Assembly (NCBI RefSeq): GCF_900176515.1
Contig: NZ_FWXV01000008.1
Coordinates: 1 to 64,000 of the forward strand
DNA: 64,000 nucleotides
Direction of reading: 5' to 3'
Source of the DNA: Kibdelosporangium aridum
GTDB lineage: Bacteria > Actinomycetota > Actinomycetes > Mycobacteriales > Pseudonocardiaceae
Part shown: positions 8,285-17,503 of the stretch, piece after piece
Position numbering within the stretch: the stretch's first letter is position 1
How the letters are laid out: every line of letters begins with the position of its first letter
Position numbers and translations under genes: made by a program
The notes under the pieces: generated by a model
Databases searched by the model: none
Seen by the model: the letters and a program-made list of their open reading frames with translations, nothing else
Told to the model about the DNA's origin: nothing

Positions 8285-11245
8285 TTGTCCAGAAGCGCAC
8301 GTTTTGTTGCCAGAGTTGTGATAATGGTGGTCGCGCTCGTCGCGGGTCTGGCCGGGCCCGCGATCGCCCAGCCGGCCGGCTATCCGTTCCGTGACCCGGC
8401 GTTGCCGCTGCAGGCCAGGGTCGACGATCTGCTCAAGCGCCTGACGTTACCGGAGAAGGTCTCGCTGCTGCACCAGTTCCAGCCGGCGATCCCACGGCTG
8501 GGCATCGGCGAGTTCAAGACCGGTACGGAAGCCTTGCACGGCCTGGCGTGGACGACCGAGCGGACGAACGGCAACGTCGTAACGGCCAACGCAACCGTGT
8601 TCCCGCAGGCGATCGGGCTGGCCTCGACGTGGAACCCGGCGCTGATCCGGCAGGTCGGCGCGGTGGTCGGCGACGAAGCCCGTGGCTACCACTCGCAGGA
8701 CCCCGGGTTCTGGGGCCTGCAGCTGTGGGCCCCGGTGGTCAACCTGTTGCGTGATCCCCGCTGGGGGCGCAACGAGGAGGGCTACTCCGAGGATCCGGCG
8801 TTGACCGGCGCGATCTCGACGGCGTACGGCAAGGGCCTCATCGGTGATCACCCGACGTACCTCAAGACTGCGCCCGTGCTCAAGCACTACCTCGCGAACA
8901 ACAACGAGGTCAATCGGACCACCGCGTCGTCCAACCTGCGGCCCCGGGTGCTGCGCGAGTACGACGAACTGGCGTTCAAGCCCGCGATCTCCGCGAACGC
9001 GGCGACCGGCGTGATGTCCTCGTACAACCTCGTCAACGGGCGGCCGGCCACCGTCAACCCGGACGTCAACGACGTCGTACGGACGTGGACCGACAAGACT
9101 CTCTACAACGTCAGCGACGCCTCCGGGCCGTACAACCTGACCGGTTCGCAGAAGTACTTCGCCACCAACGAGGAAGGCTTCGCGGCCACCCTCAAGGCGG
9201 GGATGGACAGCTTCACCGTCGACGACAACCGGTCCGGCCCGACCATCCAGATCATCAACTCCGCGTTGGCCAAGGGCTTGCTCACGGAAAAGGACATCGA
9301 CACCTCGGCCCGCAACGTGTTGACCATCCGGTTCCGGCTGGGTGAGTTCGATCCGGATGGTGGCCCGTACGCCAAGATCCGCAAGGACATCGTCAACAGC
9401 CCTGCCCACAAGGCACTGGCGCGCAAGACGGCGACCGAAGCCATGGTGCTGTTGAAGAACGACCGCAACGCCTTGCCGCTGGACCCGAAGCGCAGCCTCG
9501 CTGTGATCGGGCCGCTCGAGCGGACCCTGTACACGGACTGGTACTCCGGCGGGCTGCCTTACAGCGTGACTCCGTTGGACGGCATCAAGTCCCGGCAGGC
9601 CAACGCGATCGACACCGAGGCCGTCGACCGGATCGCGTTGCGCGAGGCCAGCACTGGCCGGTACGTCACCGCGGGCTCCGATGAGGACGGCGATGTGCTG
9701 AAGGCAGCGGGCGCCAATGTCGGTGCGACAGAACAGTTCGATGCCTTCGACTGGGGACAGGGTGTGCTCACGCTGCGCAGCGCAGCCAACGGCAAGTACA
9801 TCGAGCGCCAGAACCAGGGCCACCCCACCAGCCCGTTCGTCAACCAGGCGCCGCAGCCGCGGGGCTGGTTCGTCCACCAGCAGTTCAAGCTGGAGGACGC
9901 CGGGGACGGTACGGTCGTGATCAGGTACGCCGGGTACGAGACGCCGAACACCTGGGACGGGCCGAACAACTACCTCACCGTCGCGGCCGACGGAACGCTG
10001 GTTCTGGGTTCGCCGGACGCGGCGGGTGCGACGAAGTTCCGCAAGGAGCTGATCAGCTCGGGCATCGACAGCGCCGTGCGGGCGGCGAAGGCAGTGGACA
10101 CCGCGGTGGTCGTGGTGGGCAGCATGCCGTTCATCAACGGCCGCGAAGACCACGACCGGACCTCGATGGCCCTCGCGGAAAGCCAGTCCGCGCTCATCAA
10201 GGCGGTCCGGCAGGCGAACCCGAACACCGTGGTCGTGGTGGAGAACAGCTATCCGACCACACTGACCTGGGAGCAGGAGAACATCCCGGCGATCGTGTGG
10301 ACTTCGCACGCCGGTCAGGAGACCGGCAACGCGCTGGCTGACGTGCTGTACGGCGTGGCCAACCCGGCGGGCCGGCTCACGCAGACGTGGTACCGCTCGG
10401 ACGCGGACGTGCCGGACATTTTCGACTACGACATCATCAAACGCGACCGTACGTACCAGTACTTCGACGGCAAACCGCTGTACGCCTTCGGACATGGCCT
10501 GTCATACACGTCGTTCCGCTACAGCGATCTCCGGATCTCCCCGTCGGGTCGTAACGGTAGCTTCACGGCGACGGTGCAGGTGACCAACACCGGTCAGCGT
10601 GCCGGGGACGAAGTGGTCCAGCTTTACACCCATCAGCGCACTTCTCGTGACACGCAACCGAACCAGCAGTTGCGCGCGTTCCAGCGCGTGAGTCTCAATC
10701 CGGGCGAGACCCGGATGGTGCGGCTGGCCGTGCCGGATCTCAGGCACTGGGACGTCACCCGCAACAAGTGGGTGCTGGAGTCGTCGGTCCACGACGTGCT
10801 CGTCGGCACGTCCGCATCGGACATCCGGCAGCGATCCGATGTACGAGTACACGGGGAGCAGATCCCGCCACGCAACCTCGGCCGGGAGACCAGGGCGATC
10901 GACTTCGACGACTACGCGGGCGTGGATCTGGTCGACGAGAGCAAGGCACGTGGTGAGGCGGTCGAGGTGACCTCCGGCGACTGGGTGCGCTTCAGCGATG
11001 TCGAGCTCGGTCGCGGTGTGCGGACGTTCACTGCGAAGACGGCCGGCATTGCACCGGCCACTGTGGAAATCCGCCTGGACGACCCGGTGAACGGCAGGCT
11101 GGCCGGCACGGCCCAGATCCCGGCCACCGGGGACAAGTACAGCTACACGACCACCACCGGTTCTCTGTCGGGCGCGAGCGGACGGCACGACGTCTACCTC
11201 GTGTTCAGCGGGGAATCGAGGATCAGCACCTTCTCCCTGCGTTAG
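8285..11245 (+). CDS. Secreted GH3 beta-glucosidase/beta-xylosidase with inserted beta-trefoil-like segment and C-terminal CBM
   Basis: I choose the TTG at 8285 because AAAGG lies about 8 nt upstream and a clean signal peptide follows ('RVVIMVVALVAGLAGPAIA'); an ATG at 8252 is the alternative. The protein is about 986 residues. The GH3 TIM barrel precedes a C-terminal alpha/beta sandwich; the likely nucleophile is Asp278 in 'NVSDASGP'. Between them, roughly residues 455-580, lies a segment with repeated 'GRYVTAGSDEDG' and 'NGKYIERQNQG' motifs, like fascin/beta-trefoil domains. A fibronectin-III-like part ('VQVTNTGQRAGDEVVQLY') and a CBM6-like end follow. It would hydrolyse beta-linked glucose or xylose outside the cell, completing the xyloglucan set. 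Confidence 0.88.
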   Translation: MSRSARFVARVVIMVVALVAGLAGPAIAQPAGYPFRDPALPLQARVDDLLKRLTLPEKVSLLHQFQPAIPRLGIGEFKTGTEALHGLAWTTERTNGNVVTANATVFPQAIGLASTWNPALIRQVGAVVGDEARGYHSQDPGFWGLQLWAPVVNLLRDPRWGRNEEGYSEDPALTGAISTAYGKGLIGDHPTYLKTAPVLKHYLANNNEVNRTTASSNLRPRVLREYDELAFKPAISANAATGVMSSYNLVNGRPATVNPDVNDVVRTWTDKTLYNVSDASGPYNLTGSQKYFATNEEGFAATLKAGMDSFTVDDNRSGPTIQIINSALAKGLLTEKDIDTSARNVLTIRFRLGEFDPDGGPYAKIRKDIVNSPAHKALARKTATEAMVLLKNDRNALPLDPKRSLAVIGPLERTLYTDWYSGGLPYSVTPLDGIKSRQANAIDTEAVDRIALREASTGRYVTAGSDEDGDVLKAAGANVGATEQFDAFDWGQGVLTLRSAANGKYIERQNQGHPTSPFVNQAPQPRGWFVHQQFKLEDAGDGTVVIRYAGYETPNTWDGPNNYLTVAADGTLVLGSPDAAGATKFRKELISSGIDSAVRAAKAVDTAVVVVGSMPFINGREDHDRTSMALAESQSALIKAVRQANPNTVVVVENSYPTTLTWEQENIPAIVWTSHAGQETGNALADVLYGVANPAGRLTQTWYRSDADVPDIFDYDIIKRDRTYQYFDGKPLYAFGHGLSYTSFRYSDLRISPSGRNGSFTATVQVTNTGQRAGDEVVQLYTHQRTSRDTQPNQQLRAFQRVSLNPGETRMVRLAVPDLRHWDVTRNKWVLESSVHDVLVGTSASDIRQRSDVRVHGEQIPPRNLGRETRAIDFDDYAGVDLVDESKARGEAVEVTSGDWVRFSDVELGRGVRTFTAKTAGIAPATVEIRLDDPVNGRLAGTAQIPATGDKYSYTTTTGSLSGASGRHDVYLVFSGESRISTFSLR

Positions 11246-11252
11246 TTCGTGT

Positions 11253-11297
11253 GTCCACAGTGGTCCGTCAGGTGCGACCTGGCGGACCACTGTGGAC
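11253..11297. terminator. Strong bidirectional hairpin between convergent GH3 and GH78 genes
   Basis: Arms GTCCACAGTGGTCCG and CGGACCACTGTGGAC pair perfectly. The stem continues through one G-U wobble into CAGGT/ACCTG and closes on a 3-nt GCG loop, about 21 bp in all. It fills nearly the whole gap between two converging genes and probably terminates both transcripts. There is no clear U tract, as is common in actinobacteria. Confidence 0.8.
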
Positions 11298-11300
11298 GGA

Positions 11301-14300
11301 CTATCGTGGAACCGTCCTGAAGGCGGCCGAACCCGATCCGGTCCGGTAGATCGAATAACCCCCTTCCGATCGGAGGAACTCGGCTCGGTCAGGCTTCACG
11401 ACGGTGTGCCCATCCCTCACCGGGACCCAGATCTCGGCAGTCGAGTTCGGTGGGACGTCCACCTCCAGCCGGAACGAGTGGTTCGTCCTTGACCATTCCG
11501 ACCGCACCGCACCCTGTGCGGTCCGGAAGCTGCCTCGCACGTGGGTGAGGTCGCCGACCACCTTCGGCTGGATCACCACCGATCGGGGGCCGTCGACGCG
11601 GATGCCCGCGAGGCCAGTGTGGAACCACTCCTCGATCTGGGCCAGGATCATGTGGTTCTTGGAGTCGCCGCGGTTCCAGCGTTCGCCCATGGTGGTCATC
11701 CCGCCGGGGTTGGCGGTGGTCGGCTCGAGGAAGAAGCCGTAGCTCGGCTGCTCGTTGCGCTGCACCAGAGCCCACAGGACGTCGTCACGCCCACCTGAGC
11801 TCAGTGCCCGGACGGTCGGCGCCATGCCGATGGTCCCGCCGCTGAAGTGCGGACCCTCACCGTTGGGGTGGAAGGCGTAGACGAGCTCGACGAGTGCGTT
11901 GAGGACGGCCGGGCGTTCGGTGTCGGGTACGAGTCCGGCGTCCAGCGCGAGAGCCTGGGCCGTCTGTGTCGCGCCGGTGGTTCCGGCATTGCCGTCGCTG
12001 GTGTACCGGCGTAGTTGCGTGTTGTAGAAGTTCGCGTTGAAGGCCGCCTTGATGTCCTGCGCGAGTGCCCGGTACTTCTGGGCGTCGGACTGGTGACCGG
12101 TCAGCTCGGCCATGGTGGCCAGTTTGCTGATCATGACGTAGTAGCCCCACGTGCCGGTGATCCGGCCGGATGTCTGCTCCGCGGCGACCCAGTCGGCGAG
12201 GGCCGCGTCCACGATGTGGGCGTTGGCTTTCTGGCGTTGGATGTAGTCGGCGAAGTCCACCATCTGGTCGTAGTAGCGGGCCATGGTGGTGGTGTCGCCG
12301 TAGAGCTCGTGGAGCATCGCGGGCACTAGGATGATCGCGTTGCCCCAGTTGATCTCGTCCCCGAAGCGGCCGGAGTAGCCCCAGTCGTAGACCGGGGTTT
12401 TCAGCGCCACATTGCCGAACATAGGTGTGTCCGCGATGGACTGTCCCTCGACGAGGTGGCGCATGGTCGTGCGCAGGTACGCCGAGAGGTCGTAGTTCCG
12501 GTGGATGGCGCCCATGGGCATGGTGTAGTCGGCCGGGTACGACAGCTTCTCGCGTCCTGGGCAGTCGGTGAAGACCGACATGATGTTGCCCGCGAAGGAG
12601 TATCCGGCCATCGTGTGCAGGCGGTTGATCCGCGCGTTGGAGGTGGTCACCTCACCGGCGACCGGCGTTGCCGCCTGCAGCCGCAGACCCTCGATCAAGT
12701 CCTTGGCGGGAACGTATCCCTCGGGCAGTCCAGTCACCTGGATCCACTGCATTCCGAAGTAATTGAAGTCGGGATGCCAGGTCTCGCCCGGGATTCCGGC
12801 TGTGGTGTAGGTGTTGAACAGATCGCGGCCCCGGTTGCCGCCTCCGCCCATCAATGAGGCCTGGTCGACCGTGCCGTCGGCGGCCAGCGATTCGGCGGGA
12901 GCGAGCCGGATGACGGTCCCGGCTGGTACTGCCTTGGCCAGACGCAGCCGGGGCCAGCCGACGATGTTCTGGCCGAAGTCGAACACCCAGGTACCGGGCG
13001 CTGGGTTGGTCATCGAGACCGGGGTGAACCTCTCGACCACTTCGACGCCCGGCGCGGTACGGGCTACGAGCTTGGTGGCCAGGTTCGGCGGTGGTGCGAT
13101 ACCTGCCGCTGTCCAGGACATGTCGGTCCCGTCACGCCGCTTGGCGGTGGGCGTCAGGTTCGATCCGGGCTGGTCCCAGCCGATCTGCTCCCTGCGGGCG
13201 TCGTAGTCGGCGCCGGAGTACCACGCATCGGTCACGAGCGCGCCCAAGGCGCTGCGCCAATTGCGATCCGACACGATGACGTCACTGGATCCGTTGGTGT
13301 AGAAGACTTCCAACCGTGCGATCATGCGCGGTGTCACAGCGGCACCGGCACTCGGGTCACTCGCCGCGATGTTGTTGCCTGATCCGGTCACCACGGCGCC
13401 CGCGAGGTGAGGCTTTGACAGCCCTGGGGTGAACGTGATCTCTGCCGAGCCGATGGCTGTGATGGTCCGCGATTCGAGGTTGTCACCGCCGTTGCCGGTG
13501 TCGATGTTGATGGTGCCGCCGACGTGGTAGTTGATGACGTTGTCGAGTTTCACAGTCGTGGCGCCGGGTCCCGAGTCCGCGGCGAGAACGCTGTTGCCCT
13601 TCAGTTGGCTTTGCCACCACGAGTAGGGCGACGTCCTGCCGACCGCCGGGTTCGTGACGCTGCGACGGACGTAGGCCGGTCCGTTGCCCAGTCGCACACC
13701 CAGTGTGTTGTCGCCTCTGCGCAGCTCATCGGTGATGTCATACGTCCGGTACTCGCTGGAGAGCTGGTAGTTCGAGTTGCCGGGCGCGAGGACTTCGTCA
13801 GTCAGGCTCCGGCCGTTGAGGGTCGGCAGTTGCAGGCCGACCCCGGAGAGGTAGAGCCGAGCACGGCCGATCTGCTTGCGGGGGTCGACAGTGAACTGGC
13901 GGGCGAAGATCGGCATCGGCTGGTTCTCAGTGCGCCCTGGATACTCGATCCAGCGTGCCTGGCCCCAGTCGCTCTGGCTGAGCAGACCCATTTCCCAGGA
14001 CGACGGCGTGCTCCAGGACGACGGTGTGGAGTCGGCGTCCCAGACCCGCACCCGCCATACCGGGCGTTCGCGTGAGCCGAGTTCTCGTCCGGAATAGCGG
14101 ACACCGGACTGGTCAGCCGAGACCCGGCCGGTATCCCAGATCAGCTTGCCTTTCCGCAGATCCGGCTCGGTGGCCGCGACTTGGATCTGATAGGCCGTCT
14201 GCCTGTCAGCCGGACAGCGGGAGCGACGGCACGGACGGGCTTCCGCGATCTTCCAGCCCAGGGTGGGAGCGGTGTCGTCAATACCGAGTGGCTGGTCGTC

Positions 14301-14429
14301 CCGGCCGTTGACCTGCAGGTCGATCACGCGGACGTGGGGTTGCCCGGCGGCGGCCGAGTCAGGTGCGGCGATCATCGGCATGATGAGGATCAATCCTGTC
14401 AGGGCTCTTCTCACCCGGCTGGTCACCAT
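11301..14429 (-). CDS. Secreted GH78 alpha-L-rhamnosidase
   Basis: The ATG at 14429, 2 nt after the binding-protein stop, gives 1042 residues with a Sec signal peptide ending near 'DSAAAGQ'. N-terminal beta-sandwich domains (including 'VWRVRVWDADSTPSSW') precede the (alpha/alpha)6 catalytic barrel. The family signature 'FTDCPGREKLSYPADY' supplies Asp622 and Glu627, with the same five-residue spacing as D567/E572 of Bacillus RhaB. A C-terminal 'DVPPNSTAEIWVPV' segment is the usual last beta domain. It would release terminal alpha-L-rhamnose from rhamnogalacturonan fragments or plant glycosides. It is last in an operon with a sugar ABC importer, so the freed sugar or trimmed oligosaccharide is probably imported. 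Confidence 0.93.
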   Translation of the reverse strand: MVTSRVRRALTGLILIMPMIAAPDSAAAGQPHVRVIDLQVNGRDDQPLGIDDTAPTLGWKIAEARPCRRSRCPADRQTAYQIQVAATEPDLRKGKLIWDTGRVSADQSGVRYSGRELGSRERPVWRVRVWDADSTPSSWSTPSSWEMGLLSQSDWGQARWIEYPGRTENQPMPIFARQFTVDPRKQIGRARLYLSGVGLQLPTLNGRSLTDEVLAPGNSNYQLSSEYRTYDITDELRRGDNTLGVRLGNGPAYVRRSVTNPAVGRTSPYSWWQSQLKGNSVLAADSGPGATTVKLDNVINYHVGGTINIDTGNGGDNLESRTITAIGSAEITFTPGLSKPHLAGAVVTGSGNNIAASDPSAGAAVTPRMIARLEVFYTNGSSDVIVSDRNWRSALGALVTDAWYSGADYDARREQIGWDQPGSNLTPTAKRRDGTDMSWTAAGIAPPPNLATKLVARTAPGVEVVERFTPVSMTNPAPGTWVFDFGQNIVGWPRLRLAKAVPAGTVIRLAPAESLAADGTVDQASLMGGGGNRGRDLFNTYTTAGIPGETWHPDFNYFGMQWIQVTGLPEGYVPAKDLIEGLRLQAATPVAGEVTTSNARINRLHTMAGYSFAGNIMSVFTDCPGREKLSYPADYTMPMGAIHRNYDLSAYLRTTMRHLVEGQSIADTPMFGNVALKTPVYDWGYSGRFGDEINWGNAIILVPAMLHELYGDTTTMARYYDQMVDFADYIQRQKANAHIVDAALADWVAAEQTSGRITGTWGYYVMISKLATMAELTGHQSDAQKYRALAQDIKAAFNANFYNTQLRRYTSDGNAGTTGATQTAQALALDAGLVPDTERPAVLNALVELVYAFHPNGEGPHFSGGTIGMAPTVRALSSGGRDDVLWALVQRNEQPSYGFFLEPTTANPGGMTTMGERWNRGDSKNHMILAQIEEWFHTGLAGIRVDGPRSVVIQPKVVGDLTHVRGSFRTAQGAVRSEWSRTNHSFRLEVDVPPNSTAEIWVPVRDGHTVVKPDRAEFLRSEGGYSIYRTGSGSAAFRTVPR

Positions 14430-14431
14430 CG

Positions 14432-15685
14432 TCAGGCACCCGCCCGGTAGTCGGCGTCCATCGCGGCGAGCACTTTGTCCGGAGTGGACTGTCCACTGAA
14501 GACCGCCTGTAGTCCGCTGAGCATCGTCTGCTGCACCTTGGCGTTGGGCCACAGCTGGTCCATGAACGGCACGGTCCGGTCGCCGCTGATGAACTGGGAG
14601 AGCTCGGTCAGAGCGGGGTCGACGGCGTAGCCGGTGTCCGGCAGCGACGGCAGGCCGCCCTGCTTCTGCACGTACAGGTTCATGCCTTGCGGTGACATGA
14701 CGAAGTTGACGAACTTCAACGCCAGGTCACGGTTCTTGGCCTTGGCGTTCACCCCGTACCCCGCGCCTGCCGCGGCGGGCATGAGTGCCTTGGCAGGGTC
14801 GTCGGTCGCCGGAAGCGCCTTGAGCATGTAGGTCCCGGCCGGATTCTTCTTCTTGAGCAGCGCCACCACCCAGTTGCCCTGGATGATGCCGAGTGTCTTG
14901 CCTGTGGCGGCGAGTTCCTGACTGGCCTCGTAGCTGGTGCCGAGCGGGTTCTGCTGGAAGCACCCGGTCTTGTCCATCTCGAGGTACTTCGCCAGCGCGG
15001 TGGTCCACGCCGAACTGGCGAACGTGGCCTGACCGGCCTGCATCTTCTTGTCGAAGTCACGGTCGTCGCCGTAGACAGTCGTGGAGACCAGGGCGTACAG
15101 GGCGACCTGAGTCACCCAGTTGTCCTGATTGCCCAACGCGAAGGCCGGTGTTCCCTTGGCGGCCGCTGCCCGGCAGAAGGCCAGCAGTTCGGTCCACGTC
15201 GCCGGTGGGGTGAGTCCGGCTTTGGCCATCGCGTCTTGGTTGTACACCGCGCCGATCCCGCTGACCCCGAAGATCGCGTTGTAGGTCTTTCCCTCGTACT
15301 GGGCAACGGTCTTGACCGATGCGGGCAGCTTCGCGGCCCACGCTTGATCAGAAAGGTCAAGCAGGTAGCCGGGTTTGGCCAAGACGTAAGTCGCGCCCGG
15401 GTTTCCGTTGCCCGGCCAGACCGACATCACGTCGGGTGCGGTGCTGGAGGACAGCTGGGTGCGGATCTGCTGCTGGTACTGGTCGGCGCCGCTGGTCGTG
15501 AAGTTCACCTTCACACCGGGGTTGGCCGCCTCGAAAGCCTTGACGACGTCTTCGACAGAGCCCTGGTCGATCGAAGCGAGGGTCAGTGTGCTGGCGTCAC
15601 CGCTGGAGCCTGCTGTGGTGCCGCCGCTGCACGCGGCCAGCATGGTCAATGCTGCCGTCGCGGCTGCCAGTCTGCGTATGGTCAT
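14432..15685 (-). CDS. Sugar ABC transporter substrate-binding lipoprotein
   Basis: This 417-residue family 1 extracellular solute-binding protein starts at the ATG with GGAGAGG just upstream. The lipobox 'LTMLAAC' shows attachment to the outer face of the membrane. Typical later motifs include 'PATWTELLAFCRAAAAKG' and 'NRDLALKFVNFVMSPQG'. It lies downstream of its two permeases and 2 nt before the GH78 rhamnosidase, so the likely ligand is a rhamnose-containing oligosaccharide or rhamnose itself. No ATPase gene is present in the operon. Confidence 0.93.
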   Translation of the reverse strand: MTIRRLAAATAALTMLAACSGGTTAGSSGDASTLTLASIDQGSVEDVVKAFEAANPGVKVNFTTSGADQYQQQIRTQLSSSTAPDVMSVWPGNGNPGATYVLAKPGYLLDLSDQAWAAKLPASVKTVAQYEGKTYNAIFGVSGIGAVYNQDAMAKAGLTPPATWTELLAFCRAAAAKGTPAFALGNQDNWVTQVALYALVSTTVYGDDRDFDKKMQAGQATFASSAWTTALAKYLEMDKTGCFQQNPLGTSYEASQELAATGKTLGIIQGNWVVALLKKKNPAGTYMLKALPATDDPAKALMPAAAGAGYGVNAKAKNRDLALKFVNFVMSPQGMNLYVQKQGGLPSLPDTGYAVDPALTELSQFISGDRTVPFMDQLWPNAKVQQTMLSGLQAVFSGQSTPDKVLAAMDADYRAGA

Positions 15686-15710
15686 GGCCTCTCCTTCGCG
15701 GATGGGGGAG

Positions 15711-16532
15711 TCATCCTTTGAGCCCTCCGGCAAAGCCGTTGATGATGCTGCGTTGCAGTACGAAGTAGACGATCAGGATCGGCACGGTGCTGATCACCAG
15801 TGCGGCGAAGACCAGGTTCCAGTCGGTGACGTACTGGCCGACGAAGCCGGCCAGCGCGACAGGCATGGTCTGCTGGGTGGTGCCGCTCAGGTACAGCAAA
15901 GGCGTGAAGAAGTCGTTCCACACCCCGATCGCGTTCAGCACCAGCGCGGTCACGGTGATCGGCTTGAGCATCGGGAACACCACGTACCGGAAGCTTTGCA
16001 GCGGCGAGCAACCGTCGATCAGGGCGGCGTCTTCGAAGTCCGGTGGCAGGGCCCGCAGGAAACCGACATAGAGAAACGTGGTGAACGGCACCTGCAGCCC
16101 GGAGTAGAACAGGATCAGGCCCCACACGCTGCCGAGCAGACCGAGGTCACGCATCGTCTGGTACAGCGGCAAAGCCGCGAGCTGGAACGGAAGCACCAGG
16201 CCCAGCATGATCAGCAGGAACATCCCGCGTGACCAGCGCGCGGTGACCCGGGCCAACGGATAAGCGGCGAGCGACGAGACAATCAGCACGATGACGACGC
16301 TTCCGGCGGTCACCAACGCGCTGTTGACCAAAGCGCCGCCCAACGCGCCCTGTTGCCAGGCCTGAACAAAGTTGTCCACTGTGGGCGACGTGGTCGGCGC
16401 GATCGGCGACGAGGTGTCCGATGGTGCCCGGACCGCCAGGTTGACCAGGACGTACACCGGGAATCCGACGACGAGGGCGACAGCGAGCATCACCAGCTCC
16501 AGGCCGAACGTGCGCCAGCGGTAGCGGTTCAT
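15711..16532 (-). CDS. Sugar ABC transporter permease, MalG type
   Basis: The start at 16532 overlaps the stop of the upstream permease by 4 nt, giving 273 residues. The sequence opens 'MNRYRWRTFGLELVMLAVAL' and has about six membrane helices. The EAA loop is present in a variant form, 'FEDAALIDGCSPLQSF'. It pairs with the next upstream permease to move the ligand of the adjacent binding protein. The same reading frame stays open well beyond the true start into the upstream gene; that extension is not protein-like. Confidence 0.92.
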   Translation of the reverse strand: MNRYRWRTFGLELVMLAVALVVGFPVYVLVNLAVRAPSDTSSPIAPTTSPTVDNFVQAWQQGALGGALVNSALVTAGSVVIVLIVSSLAAYPLARVTARWSRGMFLLIMLGLVLPFQLAALPLYQTMRDLGLLGSVWGLILFYSGLQVPFTTFLYVGFLRALPPDFEDAALIDGCSPLQSFRYVVFPMLKPITVTALVLNAIGVWNDFFTPLLYLSGTTQQTMPVALAGFVGQYVTDWNLVFAALVISTVPILIVYFVLQRSIINGFAGGLKG

Positions 16533-17473
16533 GACACCGCTTTCTCGTTGCGGGACAGGAAGAAGTACTGCCCGGTGGACGCGATCGCCACGATGATCGT
16601 GAGAATGACCGCGAGCGCGATGCTGTATCCGAACTCGCCCAACGTGAAGGCGTCCTTGTAGATCAGCGTCGACAGCGTGTCGGTGGCGTGCCCCGGCCCG
16701 CCGCCGGTCAACGCGTAAACCTGGTCGAACAGCTTGATTCCGCCGATGATCGACAGCATTAGGTTGATCGTGAGCGCCGGGGCCAGCAACGGCCTGGTCA
16801 CCGACCAGAACCGGCGCACCGGCCCTGCACCGTCGATGGCGGCGGCCTCGTGGATCTCCTGGGGGATGGACTGCAGCCCGGCCAGGAAGATGACCATGGA
16901 GTAGCCGCCGAACTGCCACACGATCACCGCGACGACCGACCAGAGGGCCAACTGTGGATCGCCCAGCCAGTCCTGCCGCCACGAGTCCAGTCCGACCGCG
17001 CCGAGCAGGGTGTTGACCGCGCCGTCCGGGCCGAGCAGGTTGCGCCACAGGTACGCGGTGACGATCGGGGTGATCACCGCCGGAGCGAACAGGAAGACCC
17101 GCAACACGTTGCGCGACTTGATGATGGTGTTGACCCCGAGTGCCAGCAGCAGGCCGAACCCGTTCTGGATCACGGTGATCGCGACCGCGATCAGCAGCGT
17201 GTGCCAGATCGCCTGCGTCGCCGCGGGATCGGCGGTCATCTCGACGAAGTTGCCCAGTCCGACGAACGAGTAGGCGGGATCCAGGCCGTCCCAGTCGGTG
17301 AAGGCGTAGTACACGCCACGGACGCTCGGCACGATGACGACAAACGCGAACAGCGCCATCGCCGGCAGCGCGAACCACCACGGCGGGCCCTGTTGGCGGC
17401 GGCGTGGTGCGGCCGTGGGCTCGGACCGGGGCATGGGCGGCTTCACGAGCTGCTCACTCGGGGCGACTGTCAT
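16529..17473 (-). CDS. Sugar ABC transporter permease, MalF type
   Basis: This 314-residue first gene of the importer-GH78 operon has a proline- and arginine-rich cytoplasmic N-terminus before helix 1 ('WWFALPAMALFAFVVIV'). The EAA loop reads 'EAAAIDGAGPVRRFW'. Its start codon lies 15 nt from a perfect LacI-type operator, which would overlap its promoter or untranslated leader, so repression of the whole operon from that site is likely. Confidence 0.93.
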   Translation of the reverse strand: MTVAPSEQLVKPPMPRSEPTAAPRRRQQGPPWWFALPAMALFAFVVIVPSVRGVYYAFTDWDGLDPAYSFVGLGNFVEMTADPAATQAIWHTLLIAVAITVIQNGFGLLLALGVNTIIKSRNVLRVFLFAPAVITPIVTAYLWRNLLGPDGAVNTLLGAVGLDSWRQDWLGDPQLALWSVVAVIVWQFGGYSMVIFLAGLQSIPQEIHEAAAIDGAGPVRRFWSVTRPLLAPALTINLMLSIIGGIKLFDQVYALTGGGPGHATDTLSTLIYKDAFTLGEFGYSIALAVILTIIVAIASTGQYFFLSRNEKAVS

Positions 17474-17487
17474 CGGCGCCTCTCAAT

Positions 17488-17499
17488 TGAAACGTTTCA
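17488..17499. promoter_or_regulatory. LacI-type operator upstream of the GH78 transport operon
   Basis: TGAAACGTTTCA is a perfect 12-nt palindrome with the central CG of LacI/GalR operators. It lies between the permease start and the headless LacI-type gene, where an operator for both would be expected. Confidence 0.75.
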
Positions 17500-17503
17500 T
17501 CGC

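Noticed and set aside
8447..10495. A 682-codon minus-strand open frame opposite the GH3 gene
   Set aside because: No known motifs; the plus strand carries the GH3 catalytic signature.
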